NCBI RefSeq assembly: GCF_030272615.1
Contig: NC_081410.1
Location: forward strand, 124,557,140-124,621,139
DNA length: 64,000 bases
Reading direction: 5' to 3'
Source of the DNA: Cryptomeria japonica
Lineage: Eukaryota; Streptophyta; Pinopsida; Cupressales; Cupressaceae
In this document: piece after piece, positions 12,901 to 24,785 of the stretch
Numbering within the stretch: position 1 is the stretch's first letter
Layout: every line of letters begins with the position of its first letter
Program-made: the position numbers and the translations under genes
The notes under the pieces: generated by a model
Databases searched by the model: none
What the model was told of the DNA's origin: nothing
Seen by the model: only the letters and a program-made list of their open reading frames with translations

Positions 12901-14815
12901 ATATCCTTAGTGATTGTTTTTTATTGTTGTGTATTTTTCAAGTGATATTTTAGGTTTTTTTAAATGCATTTTTTTTTTGTAATGGTAAGCTTGATTTTAT
13001 TTTTTATTTATTTTTTAAATAAGATTAATTAAAATTTATAGATAGATTCATTTGATTCTATAATTTTTTTTTTATGTATATAAATTAATATTTTTTCTTT
13101 GTTGAAAAAAGAACATTAATACCTAGTGTAAATATATTTTTAGAATATTTTCTTATTTTCTTATTCTTCTACATGTGTTAAACAAAGACCTCAATGATCA
13201 ATAAAATATCATCATTCAAAATACATTAAAAATAAACATAATAATCAAACTAAAAATATATTCAAAATTTTACTTTTTGGAAAGCTTATATTAATGGTTA
13301 ATTAATGACAAAATGAAATTGGTAAATGAATTCATTTGATCCCTCAAAAGGTAAATCAGATGTATCTTTTTGCCAGTACTTTAATAGGTGTAGAGGAGTC
13401 TCAATTATGGGTATGATTCAAGACTATAGGGGATCTATTCAAAGGTATTTATTCTAAGAGGGTCTGATCTAACCTTCATCAATTACCATTTTTATGTAAC
13501 CTTTCAAGCCTTAAATCATAAAATTTATAAAAATTAAATACACACATATATATTAAGAAAAAATTAGAATGTCCTGGAAGTGGGAAATGCTATTGCAGAA
13601 GCTAGGATAGTGGAAAAGAAGCTCGAAGACATCTTCATGATAGAAGATAACTTAAAGCAGGAAAGACATGTCAAGTACATAATGGGATTTATGTGATCAA
13701 TAATGTGTGAACTTGAGATTGGAGAGATTCTTTTCAAAGATGAGTGAGTGAATTTAGCCAGAAGACCTGTCATAAAATTTGTTGGTTTAGACTAAGAAAG
13801 GTTGACAAATGAGAAATAGTCTCATGATAAAGAAATTATGGAAGAATGAAAACAATAAATTACACATGTATATGAGAGCCAATATATTGCAGGAAAGTGT
13901 AATGAAGGAGTACTCCATATGTGAGATTGTAGGGACAATAGTGGAGAACACCAAGGATCTACAATTGCATGCATATAATATGCTACAAGTAAGGGTAGTA
14001 AAATTGCATAGAAGATGTTGCAAGTGTAGTTAAAAAAGGATGTGAAAATGTATTTTTCAATGGTATTGGTGTACGTCGAAAGATGCTATGAGTAAGAGTA
14101 GCTAGGAATAGTAGAGTAATGTTGATAGTTGGAACCCAAAAATATGGTAGGGAGGTTATAATAGTGGATGCAACACGAAGTATGGGATGCGAGTTACAAA
14201 AGATATGTTCAAAGGAAATGTATAAAAGGGAACTAATCATGTGAATACATATGTTGATGGTGAAGTTTTGATAATGTTGTAGGTAAAGGTCGAGAATGAA
14301 CATGGTGTTACTAGGGAGATTTGCAAGTAATGATAGAATGTAATGATACTTGAAAAGTGCTATGAGTATACTTGATACATAATTGTAGCAATGAACAATT
14401 TGGTGTAAAAAATGTATTGGAAGAAGAGGATAATGATGAATACCATATACTAGTAGAAAATAAAGAGGGGTCTATTGAACAATGGAGAAACCCCTGTGGT
14501 ATCTCCATGAAGAAGAGAGGCCAAGTATGCATTATCAAGAATAAATGTGACTACAATATATTGAATTATATTATCCTATTTTCCTCTAGCATAGTAGCAC
14601 CTATGTACCTCTATAAATTATGCTCTTTTATATGCATCCACCAGCTTGTATATTCTCTTGTTAGTGAATAATAATTTCATAATGGGTTGAATCATTCAAC
14701 ATAATCTCTCCACTCAAAATATTTCTCCCTCTTAGTTAAAAAAATTATTGTTCCCTCTCCCAACTATTCTTTGTTAATCTTTTGAAGTGTAATCTTTTTT
14801 CAATTCATTAATATT
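12901..14815. other. AT-rich DNA without a recognisable gene
   Basis: I see poly(T) and AT tracts up to about 13,560. From 13,575 to about 14,540 the base composition is slightly more gene-like and the plus strand gives short Glu/Lys-rich peptides separated by stops. One 99-codon frame (14,372-14,671) has no family resemblance I can name. It may be a very old pseudogene. Confidence 0.4.
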
Positions 14816-15500
14816 CTTCTATCCACCTAGAATAGGCATTCATTTATTTGTATAAGTTAGGTTTATTTATCTAGCTAGAGATTTTGACACACATAAATAT
14901 TTTATCCCAAGTCTTCTTGACAAACCATTTTCCTTATTATAAATTCACTAAGGTCATCATTTATCAATATTTATAAAATATAATTTTGTGTACCACCTTA
15001 AAATTCAGCTAGAAACCTTGAGGAAGCAAAAACGTTCATCAAAAACTCTTTGAATATATAATAAATTTTAATTCATCTTAAATTATACTAATTTCTTTTA
15101 TGTAGCACAAGTTAGCTTATCCAATCTTTGAAAAAATACCAAGCTCCTGGTTTAAAAAAATCTACATACTGGGATACTCCTTCATTTATCTAGACTATCT
15201 AGATACTTGTATCCACAATAGCAAGGTGTAATATATGTAGTTTACTTTTTGTCTAAATTTTGATGAGAATTGTAAAGAGTGGGTACATAACCCTTTTAAA
15301 GGCCCATTTTACTAGATAGCTCCTCTATTATTCCTAGCCATTAAGTGAGAAATTAATTAATTAAGCTCTTAATTATTTAAACATGAAATTATTTACTACT
15401 TAAAATCAAACATATGCAATTCAATGCTTTAAACCAGTTTTATTAAAGTATGACAATTTGCAATGTTTGGTATCAATGATTCCACTTTTTTTCTTTTTGT
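14816..15500. mobile_element. Badly decayed copy of the A/B/C LTR family
   Basis: The order of landmarks matches copy B (1,810-2,500): a ruined hairpin array (CTATCC...GAATAGGCATTC near 14,820), a CTAGCTAGAG remnant of the palindrome, 'aaggtcatc' (14,950), 'ccaccttaaaattcagc' (14,994), 'aggtgtaatatatgtag' (15,223) and GGGTACATAACCC (15,281). Most differences from copy B are C to T or G to A, suggesting long decay of methylated cytosines. The limits are approximate. Confidence 0.5.
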
Positions 15501-18500
15501 GTTAAGGCATCATGATTGAAATTATTTGTATTTATAACTTGACATAGTTACAAAAAAACAAATTCATATGAATCAAAGAAAAAAAAATGTGAATAATAAT
15601 TTTTATTTATTTAAAGATTTATATGGCCCTTATGAAATCCCTATTACAATTAGACCCAAAAATGGGATGGGGGAATTTTTTTAGAAATAAGTAACCTCAA
15701 ATACCCTATTTCTCAAGACCTTCTAGAATGGTAACAATTTTCCAAGGATACTTATGGTTACAAATAAATAATTCTATAGCTACCTTTGTGCAAATTTTGA
15801 ATTAGCAACTCTAAAGGTATACAAACAAATAGTTTTGAAAACTAGAAATCTTTGCACATCTATTTTGTGAAATTCTAGGGTGACTAAAATTTAATATGAA
15901 TGAAGAACTTACATATATAGAAATGTGACCTAGGTACTCAATCATTTAGAGATAAACACAACAATATGAAATTGTAGAGATTTCCCACACCCTATCCATC
16001 ATTTTCCATAGTGATCTATATAAAAATAATCTCTTTAAGATCCATAAACACACCTAGAAGTGTGAGAAGACATCCTCCTTAAATATATCATACCTTTTCA
16101 CGTTAATGTAACTTGGATTTGAGAGCACAAGATAAATTCCATTGATATATTGAATATGTGACTTGGAGATAGAATATGAAGTGTCAATCTATAGAACTTA
16201 ACTACCACATTAATTAGGGAATCTCCTTTTACATTCTCTTCCCTGTTTAGATCTATATATTTTGATTAAAATAGGTTTTCTTAAAATTAATATATTAGAT
16301 CTAGTGGTTTTTGTTCTTTATAAACTCATTAATGGTTTTCTAGGACATCTTGGAGAGTACATAGGGTTTATAATAAAAAAATGGTAGGATTTTCAAACTT
16401 TATTATTTAGCTTAAAATTATTCTTGATGTGTTCAATTAGAGTGTTGGTAATCAGGTTTGGTGAAGAATGCATATCATTATGTTGTGATAGTGAAATAGA
16501 TAAGAGATTGCTGGGGACTATAGGTTGGAGATATCTTCAAACAAAACTACTTAGGAAAGGGGAGGATTGAATGTCCAATTCTTATTGAGGAAACTAAGGG
16601 TAAATGGTTGGGAGCAAGGGTTGAGGTTGACAAGGGAAGGATAACAATATTTCTAGACTTAAGAAAAATACCACAAAATAATGTATATTTAGAAATTTTA
16701 AAGGACAAAATTTAGGAAAAAGTAATATATAAAGACCTATACAAATTTCATCAATTTTTTTATAGTCTATTACAAAAATATTTCTTAAGTGCAAAGGAAC
16801 CTCAAAAGTAAGAAAAACATGATACTATAAATTTAAGTCCCAACAATTCTGTCAAGGTAATATCTTTCATATAAGGAACTTTCCCCATGATTTGTTCATT
16901 TCCTAATATGCCATTATATGATATTATTAGCTATGCACATCTATCTATATAATTACTAGGGACTTATCCTTACTTATATGAATGTGCACACATTCTTTAG
17001 GATGCACCACATCAAACATTTTTATTGCTATAGCATCTTATGTATTCACATGGGTTTTTCTATCCTAATATTATATCTAGTCCGTGTTCCTAACAAATCT
17101 ACAATTCAAGACATTGACCTACTTATCACATGATGCATTCCGTCATAATTAGAACATTATATGATTGCATCCTTATATGCCTTAGCATTTAGTATTATAT
17201 ATATTATTTTCCCTCTCCTTGTATCCTTTTTTTCTAGGGATACAACTAATTGTAGGGGTTATATCATTTCAATAACACTCTTAGGTTGAGTTTTGGATAT
17301 ATTTAGACACTCTTAGCGATAATTGTCTCCTATATACTAGGTAATACTTTTGCTTCATGTATCATATCACCTACCAATTTGTCAAGTAATACAAACTAGG
17401 AATATATTATTTTTAAAAATTATAATTTATCCTAGATTGTTTTTCTCTATCTTGTTGATATTTTTTATAGAACTACATTTAGAGTTTCATTTGATCTTAT
17501 ACAATGTAGTGTTATACAATCTAGTCATGGAATATTTTCCTTCTATCTAGTAGTCTTTTCATGGATAATACATAATGAAAACTTGAAAGAGCCATTAAAT
17601 TAAATGGGTCCCATGACAATATCCTTTCATACATAAATATGTCATTCACATGAATTATTTTGAGTGTTATATATTTGCAGATGTAGGACTATTAGAGGAT
17701 ATACTTTTACCTCAAATTAGGACTAAAATACAATTGCAAAATGTGTATATCTATGTAATTTATCATTTAGTTTTGGGCCTCCTCCCTCTGCTATTTATCT
17801 ACTCATTATATGTGTTCTAATGGATTTATTTTTTCTTATTTAGACTTTGTCTCTTTGTATTATCCTCATCACTAGATGGCCTTGTTCATTCAACTTATTG
17901 TATACATTTATTTTTGTAACACATTGCCCAAGTTTTTTTGATGTTATGTTTGTCCTAGTTAAGACTAGAGTAAGAGGTTTAACCCCCATGGTCTCGCACT
18001 ATACCAATTTAATTTAAAATTTAAAACTTTAAATTTATTTTGACTTTTGGAAACTATCCCCCTCCAAGGGTCAACTAAGTACACTTTTATGTGATTTATT
18101 GTATTGTCCTTCCTTATTTTAATGCCATTCAATATATTCACTTTGACCATCAAAGAAAAATCTTCCAATTTTGAATTAATTCACACACATACTCGTGCCT
18201 TAATTGGTGGATTAAATAGAATCTAAAACTGCATGAGAATTTATAGGACTAAAGAATGTTGTCGTTGACCATTCCTCTTTGTTTAAGAGGGTTGACCTAA
18301 GAAAAGATGCATTAAGTTATTTTAAATACCTCAAGCCTTTTGTTACTAATTTTTTTTTGTTAATAAGTCAAGTTTGTTTTTGTAAAGATATATCTGTGGT
18401 TGCAAATGTAACCCCAATACCCAAACTTGATTGTACATAGTCAAAATAATCCTTTTTGGTTATAAGATAAATGATATTCAACAAAACTTTGATCCAAATC

Positions 18501-18769
18501 TCAAGACATATCATATTTAGCACATCTAGATAAATACTTGAATAATTAATGATTATAAGGTTAAACATCTTGATCCTCTTATTTATTAAAATAACACGCA
18601 TTAATTGTTCTATGTTTTCATCCTCAACTATATTTAATTACTCTATGTACACATAAATGAACATATAATCACTACCTTTGCTCAGATTCAAATTCCCATT
18701 GAATCCCTACCTTTTCTTGGGCCACAAACTCAATGTTCTAAGATTACTAGTTTGTTTAATTGATTCTAG
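15501..18769. other. AT-rich DNA, no gene seen
   Basis: I find no protein family signal, terminal repeats or structured RNA. Frames of 60-80 codons on both strands are what AT-rich noise gives. The section between 17,950 and 18,680 borders the NLR pseudogene and could contain its ruined C-terminal part, but no leucine-rich repeats are readable. Confidence 0.4.
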
Positions 18770-19465
18770 AAGGGATGTTATATCAGTATTCTATAAAGGG
18801 AGATTCTTGTCAATCCATCATAGAATTGCACGACGCTCTCAATCAATTTATCATATGAAATGGGAGGATCTTGTCCATGGAAAGCATGGCTGCATAAGAG
18901 ATCTTGAGCATGATCCTAGTTCAATCCCTTTATCTTATAACAGATGTCTGCATGTATTAACGTACTTTTATCGTGGGCTATAATAATTACTAGGCTACTA
19001 GAGTTGAGCATGCCTTGAGGTAACAATGTATCCAACTATTCTAAATGATCGATATCATCTAGAACTATAAGAAAATCCAAATTCCTTGCCCTTCCCAAAA
19101 AATCCTTTAGCTTTTTGATTCCATGATGCACACTACTAATTTTTAGAGCTTCCATCTCTTGGTCTTTAGAGAAAACATATTATAAGAACTAACTTTACTA
19201 CCAATGCAATTCATCTCTGACATGTGATTCTCACACATTAGAGATAAAAGATGATCCATGGTAGCCTGAACTCTTCCTATTAAAAAATGCTTTTGTGAGG
19301 GTGGTCTTGCGAGACCTCCCAAGTATATAGATACTTGCTATCATGACCTCGTCCATAGTTTTGGGTCTCTTGTGTTTCTTTGTCTTTGAAAAAATTTCAA
19401 AATATTAGATGATTTCAACAAGTTGGATCAGATATTTCGCAACATCTAATGGTGTCCTATGAAAA
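18770..19465 (-). pseudogene. NB-ARC domain of a TIR-type NLR resistance gene, decayed
   Basis: Reading the minus strand from about 19,465 downwards gives the NB-ARC motifs in the right order. A P-loop region reads ILGRSRKTTLTKAFFN (about 19,344-19,286), followed by an RNBS-A-like FISNV..ESHV. Kinase-2 reads FLIVLDDIDHLE (about 19,078-19,040). RNBS-B reads SSSLVIIIAHDKSTL, then CSHAFHGQDPP and a GLPL-like YDGLTRISL near 18,800. Intact family members sense pathogen effectors in the cytoplasm using ATP/ADP exchange. Here the P-loop glycines of GGxGKT are replaced by Arg, a CGA-type Arg codon is now TGA after FISNV, and there are further stops and frame changes. No TIR or LRR region is readable next to it. 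The Asp that normally closes kinase-2 and the word order point to the TNL class; gymnosperm affinity is an impression only. Confidence 0.7.
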
Positions 19466-20729
19466 AGAATTAGCATGATACCTTTATATAGGGTTGCCTA
19501 AGTAATCTAGCAATTAGGTTGATCTCCAATCATCAAATTAAGGCACGAAGACCAAAAACCATTGGTGAGGGAAAGTGCGCTAACCCATTTGAATTAGCAA
19601 TTGTTTAAGGAGGACCACGGTGTCTAGGGTGACCTAGGCACCCCTGTCCTCCAAAAAGAGGGCAAGGTTGGATTCAGAAGGGCACAATCCCAAGATCGGG
19701 TCCACTTATCCATGCATCTTGGTGACATCAAATTTGATGTAAAAATGACTAAAATAGACCTAGGGGAGAACTAGGAAGGGACACAGTAAAGTAGGGGCAC
19801 AAAAAGGTGGTGTAAATTGTACACAGTTACAATTTATAATGCTACAAGTAGAAAAAGAAGGAGATGAGGACAAGTGGGTGTAGATAGGTGTAAGGTGGGA
19901 GGGATAACATGATCTAAGTAGACTTATAAAGAGAGCAAGAGAGTTTATGAGAGGGAAAGGATAAGAGGGATACAAATTTATAATATAAAATGTTATATCA
20001 AGCACATATATAAGATCTTTTAAATATATTTATATTAATATCTTAAATTATATCATATTATATATATTAATAATATATACAAATAAATATATATTAAATA
20101 AAATATATAATGTATATTGTAAATTCATTGACTATAGCTAGATTGAGTAGTGCTTTAATCTTATAAAGTTATGATCCCTACGACCTTAATCCTCTCTTTT
20201 TTGGTGCATGATTGTTGAAAGGATTCCTTTTCACGAGTTTTTAAGATGGAGGCCTTGTGAAGAATAAATAAGATAACAAGAAGTTTTAAGGATTTTTTTC
20301 TTCCATGTTACATGTTTGAAGGTTAAAACAAGTTTGTTACATTCTTTTCAAATACTCTTACGTTCAGAAGAAGGCACCCTATAGAAGGCCCCACATGAAT
20401 GATACATGGAGAAATTGAACAAGCCGTGTGGAAGCCTCATGGAAGTCTAAGCTCAAGCCACTGGATACCACTCAAGAAACCTTATTGAATAGCTACATAT
20501 GCATCCACCAAGAATATGAAGGATTTTTAGAAAGCCATGGTGAAAATTGTCAACTTGTAAGCCAAGCGGAGATTTCACAAGCCCTTGATTCAAAGAGGGA
20601 ATGTAGGCACACCATTGGCCGGTATAAAATAGAATTAATCTAGACACCCAATGGATTCAAAATAAAATTAGATGCAAAAATTTTCTAAAGCAAGTTGTAG
20701 GGTATGTTCAAGATCGTGAGGGTCCAAAA
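19466..20729. other. No recognisable feature
   Basis: Mixed-composition DNA up to 19,960 is followed by a very AT-rich stretch (about 19,990-20,130). A 71-codon plus frame at 20,428-20,643 (ends GRYKIELI) has no family resemblance and may be chance. LTR C begins at 20,730 after its target repeat CAAAA (20,725-20,729). Confidence 0.4.
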
Positions 20730-21289
20730 TGTCACAACCCTCCTTTATCACCTTTTGATTTAAATACAAACTCTATTATACTTCTTTTGGATAAACTATT
20801 GAATGAATATTATAAAGGAATAAAAATAATAAAACACACACACACATGGAAAATATACTTTTTTAATTGTTTATTTAAATTTCCTCACCCAAATTATGGC
20901 ACATGTTGTAGGAAGAATAAGAAGCTTCTAGAGGCTTCTCCACCACCTTGCATGTAACTCCTCCCACTAAGTCTAATCAATTTGCATGAAGGCCAAATTG
21001 GGAGAGAATCTCTTTTTTTTAATTAAAAATTAGGTACTGGAATAAGGGAAATTTTTCTTATAAAAGATAGACAAGTTTTCAAAAGAGGGAGTTGGGGTTA
21101 TTCCATAAAGAAATTATTCAAGTAAATTTTTCTTTTGTAGTCATATTTTCATTTTTCAGCTAAGATTTTTTCTTTGGAGGACTTCTCTTCAAGATTGAAG
21201 GATCAAGGGAGATTCATAGAGGATTCTACACCATTTTCAAGCACCCAGGTTCTTTCAAATTTAGTTTTTTTTCATGCATCTTATTCTTG

Positions 21290-21625
21290 TTGCAAATTAG
21301 AGTAGATTAAATTGTTTAAGGAATTAGAATCATTTGTTTCAAATTTTGATGAGAAATAGATTCATTTATTTTCAGATTCTTGATAAGAATTAGATTCATT
21401 AGCTTTAAATTTTTGATAAGAAGTAGATTAAATTGTTTAAGAAATTATAATCATTTGTTTCAAATTTTGATGAGAATTAGATTCATTTATTTTCAGATTC
21501 TTAATAAGAATTAGATCCATTAGTCTCAAATTTTGATAGGAATTAGATCCATTGTTTAAGAAGTTAGATCCATATATTTCAAATTCTTGATAGGAATTAG
21601 ATTAAATCATTTAAATTCTCTTATT
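21290..21625. repeat. Degenerate tandem repeat with 'attagattcatt' units
   Basis: Variants of TTTTGATAAGAATTAGATTC separated by related phrases (GTTTAAGAAATTA) recur with a spacing of about 30-60 bp through the LTR. Copies differ by several bases. Confidence 0.6.
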
Positions 21626-22114
21626 AAGTTTTAGATTGATTCTTGCTGAAGAACTAAAATCAGAACTATCTTTATCTCCTTTCTCCAGCATCATTTCTCT
21701 GGTTATTGATTTAAAATCTGAAACATATAGATCTCGTTGTGATCATTCTCTCTGTGATTTCTCATTTTCTGGTTATCTAAATCCTCTGTAAAAATATAAT
21801 TAACATTTCTTCTCTGTGAAAAACTTTCTCTACGTGTACAAATAAATTTATCTCTCTTCTCTGTGAATAAATCTCCCTATGTAAAGAACAAAGGAATAAA
21901 TAATCCCTCTCTGGTTATTTCTCTATTGTATGTTGTTCCTGGAACTTAATATGTATTCTCTCTAACATTAATATTTTTTTTACATACCTGTTATCTATTC
22001 TTCTCTGTGTGAATTTCAACAATCTGGAAATGTAATTCTCTTGCATATAAAATGCACATATATATATATATATATATATAAAACATAAAAATTTATTTCA
22101 AACTTTAAACCATT

Positions 22115-22362
22115 GTAACGCACGACATCCAAAAATTGCCATGAGACGGCTAGCGGAAGGCATGCACGCACAGTATTTAATACAACCGCCGCAAGTTTTA
22201 TTGAAAACCGTGGGGTTAATGGTACCCCCCACTACCCTGCGGTCACCGTAAGTGGTTGCAGGGGAGTGGATGGGACCACGCGGCCCCCTCATTCCCTACG
22301 GGCCTGCGCATGCAGGACTGTAGGGGATGATGGGACCCGTGGTCCCCACCTCCCCCAAATTA
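22115..22362. other. GC-rich hairpin cluster in LTR C
   Basis: The island contains several adjacent inverted repeats: GTGGGG/CCCCAC (about 22,209-22,230), CCCTGC/GCAGGG (about 22,235-22,263), a nested CCCTAC/GTAGGG around CCTGC/GCAGG (about 22,294-22,326) and GGGACC/GGTCCC (about 22,333-22,347). The small minus-strand frame through it is an artefact. Confidence 0.55.
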
Positions 22363-23162
22363 CTACATTTAAACAATACACTTGTTAATGATTAATTTTG
22401 ATGACATTTTTAAAATCATTTCTAATTAAAAATTTAAGTTACTTTTTTTTATATCGTTTCAAATTAAATTTAAGTTAATTTTTTTATTTTATATAATTGG
22501 TTAGTTAAATTTATTTTCTTAAAAATTAGCAAAAGATGGAAATCAAATTATTGTTTCAATTCCTTTAAGGAATTTTTGTATTTTTATTTGATCAATGATT
22601 TTGATTTACTTAAAAATAAATAAGTCTTATTATTCCAATTTGATCCAAAATTTCAAAAAAGTATAAGCTAATCACTCATGGGGAATTTGTAACACTATAA
22701 TTAATTAGTCTCGCGATAAGAGAAAACATTTCTGTATTTTGTATGTAAATGACGTTACTTTTGCATTGCATTTATATTATTTCGCATTCCTTATCTTCAT
22801 GCAATTACTCATAAGTTCACAAATTATCATTACCATGCTAATACATGTATTAATTCGTTTAATTGTAGAATAATGATATTTCTCTTTTCAAATAGTATTT
22901 AAAGTTTAAATTATGTACATCCATTTCATAATTATATTTCAAGCATGATGTTCATAAGCTCTTAGTTCAGAAACTAAACAAAGGAAGTTGGAAAACCAAA
23001 ACTAGCAGTGTTCGGTATATACGGTGCCTCTAGGTCACACTTACGGGTAATGTCATCATGTTGAACTACTGCACTTAACGCCTAATAAAGCTACATTAAC
23101 GACGTTTGTGGCATCGTCCCTATAAATCATCGGGGAGTAATAAGGGACACTTGGAAGTTAAA

Positions 23163-23191
23163 ATCCAAGGGGCGGGTAATCCCCCTTGGAT
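23163..23191. other. 10-bp-stem hairpin (copy C)
   Basis: ATCCAAGGGG and CCCCTTGGAT form a perfect stem around a 9-nt loop. It is homologous to 2,562-2,590 in copy B. Further hairpins shared by both copies lie nearby: GGGACA/TGTCCC (about 23,579-23,594), CACTCTT/AAGAGTG (about 23,807-23,825) and the 12-bp palindrome CTCTGGCCAGAG (23,875-23,886). Confidence 0.7.
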
Positions 23192-23892
23192 CGATAATTT
23201 AATAAGATAACTTTTAAATGATTTTCACATCCGTTGAGATAAACCATAGTAAACCCCTTTTAGGGATGGTCAAGTTAAATGCTCTCATGAAATTGATTTC
23301 TTTTTATCTTGAAGGGATATTGGTGATTTGCAATTGGGTGACGCTCATGATAAGAATTAGGATCTAGTTATTTTTTAGGCCACAAGCAATAGGCCATCTT
23401 GAGCCTTCGCTTAAGCGCTACCATCGTGGGTAGCAACCACAGAGAAACTGTCTGGGACACTGACCCTAGAAAGGGTTGCGTACCCACAAATCAGTTTACA
23501 TCAAACCATAGAATAGAAAATAGAACTACATACTTTACACCTTGATCCCGTGCCGAAGCGGGTATGTAGGCAGTCTTGGGACAGAGTTGTCCCTCATACT
23601 TAGGCATTTGTGGGTGGGGTCTAGGCTTGGTTGAGTAAGAATCCTAATTGAAAGATAAGATAATTAAATTGAAAAAGAAATTCAATGCATACTCGGAAGG
23701 AATCCCGTATGGATTCGCTTGACTTCCCGAGGCTTTAAGCCAAATTCTGAGGCAAAATTCAAGCTTGTATTATTTTAATTACTCCTAAGGACGACGACCT
23801 CGGTGCACTCTTGTTAGAAGAGTGTAGTACTTAGTGAGTGGCTCAGGACCTGAATGGTCCCGATGAGTCTAAGTCTCTGGCCAGAGCATCTC

Positions 23893-24083
23893 CTATCCCG
23901 TTTGGATAGATGCATACCCCGTATGGGTAGATGCCTATCCCATTTGGATAGATGCCTACCCCGTATGGGTAGATGCCTATCCCGTATTGGATAGATGGAA
24001 TCTTATGTCCTGTATGGACAATTGCCTAACCCATATGGTTAGATGCTCATCCCAGATGGATGAATGCCTAATCCTAAATGGAT
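23893..24083. repeat. Tandem array of nine 21-nt hairpins with co-varying stems
   Basis: Units start at 23,893, 23,914, 23,935, 23,956, 23,977, about 24,005, 24,026, 24,047 and 24,068, a 21-nt period with one 28-nt step. Each has a 4-6 bp stem and usually a 5-nt loop: CTATCC/GGATAG, TACCC/GGGTA, CTATCC/GGATAG, CTACCC/GGGTAG, CTATCC/GGATAG, TGTCC/GGACA, CTAACC/GGTTAG, TCATCC/GGATGA, ATCC/GGAT. Linkers are ATGC-like. Stem changes on one arm are matched on the other, including A/T and G/C exchanges that are not simple transitions. Confidence 0.85.
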
Positions 24084-24190
24084 GGATGCCCAAAGTATGC
24101 AATTGAATAAAACATAATGATTACATTAAACAAAAAAAAAAAGAATACTCAATTTTTGTTGAATCAATTTTGGTGGGTTATTACACAAAA

Positions 24191-24785
24191 AGTGGTGATA
24201 TTTTGACTAAAGTCCCAATTCATAGGCTGATTAAAAAATATCTATAGCTTTCAAATGATATCATATTTTTTGAATTTGAAATACATCACATTCTATGCTC
24301 TGTATACTATAAGATTAAAAAAAAGTTGAATTTCGTAAAGTTTTGACCAAGTTATGGTGGTCAAACATACAGGTTTTTTATATTTTTAAAAAGATGTAAA
24401 AAAATCATAATTAATTATTTATTTCAAAAAAAAAAAAAAAGTGTCAAATCTAGACATGAGTCTTTTACTTATATCTAAAATATTATGATTTGATTGTGGG
24501 TGGGGTAGTCAGATAGACACTCGCTTCTTATCTTTTTTCTGAAAGTTTAGTACTACTGCATTGAAATTTCAACTTTTTGTCAAATAGATTCTTTTTTTTT
24601 CAGAAAACAACTAGTAGCTTAGAAATTACATTCAATTTTTAAAAAATCTATTCTTACATATTTTTGAAATAATGTTAGTAACTTATTCAATTTTTAATGT
24701 CAAGTTGCCTAAATTTGCTTTTCTAATTTTCATTGCCACTTAAGGGCTTGTGTTGGCCCCCAATGATCCTACACATACCCTACAT
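24191..24785 (+). repeat. ~600-bp direct repeat, first copy
   Basis: This is homologous over its whole length to 26,205-26,820, with shared phrases such as GTTTTGACCAAGTTATGGTG, TTTAGTACTACTGCATTGAA, TATGTCAAGTTGCCTA-like and CACATACCCTA. It is interrupted at its very start by LTR C. It could be an LTR pair of a small element (about 1.4 kb between copies) or a dispersed non-coding repeat. No TG...CA ends or target duplication are clear. Confidence 0.6.

Larger units (their letters stand above)
20730..24185. mobile_element. Solo LTR C (3,456 bp), same family as copies A and B, inverted
   Basis: It starts TGTCACAACCC and ends GGGTTATTACA (an imperfect 11-bp terminal inverted repeat). It is flanked by the 5-bp direct repeat CAAAA at 20,725-20,729 and 24,186-24,190. 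The first ~1.2 kb matches the reverse complement of copies A and B; the segment 22,985-24,090 matches the reverse complement of 1,632-2,790. Between 21,290 and 21,620 a phrase like 'gataagaattagattcatt' recurs at least six times, an internal degenerate tandem repeat. No PBS, PPT or coding region is present, so it is a solo LTR. Transcription direction is not settled. Confidence 0.85.

Noticed and set aside
18678-18983. 101-codon plus-strand frame with a faint uL2 ribosomal-protein look (SVF, HHR, EHDP)
   Set aside because: The opposite strand of the same interval reads a much longer and ordered set of NB-ARC motifs, so the plus frame is a shadow.
23893-24083. CRISPR-like regular repeat array
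   Set aside because: Units are 21 nt with no unique spacers, lie in a plant LTR and have no associated genes.
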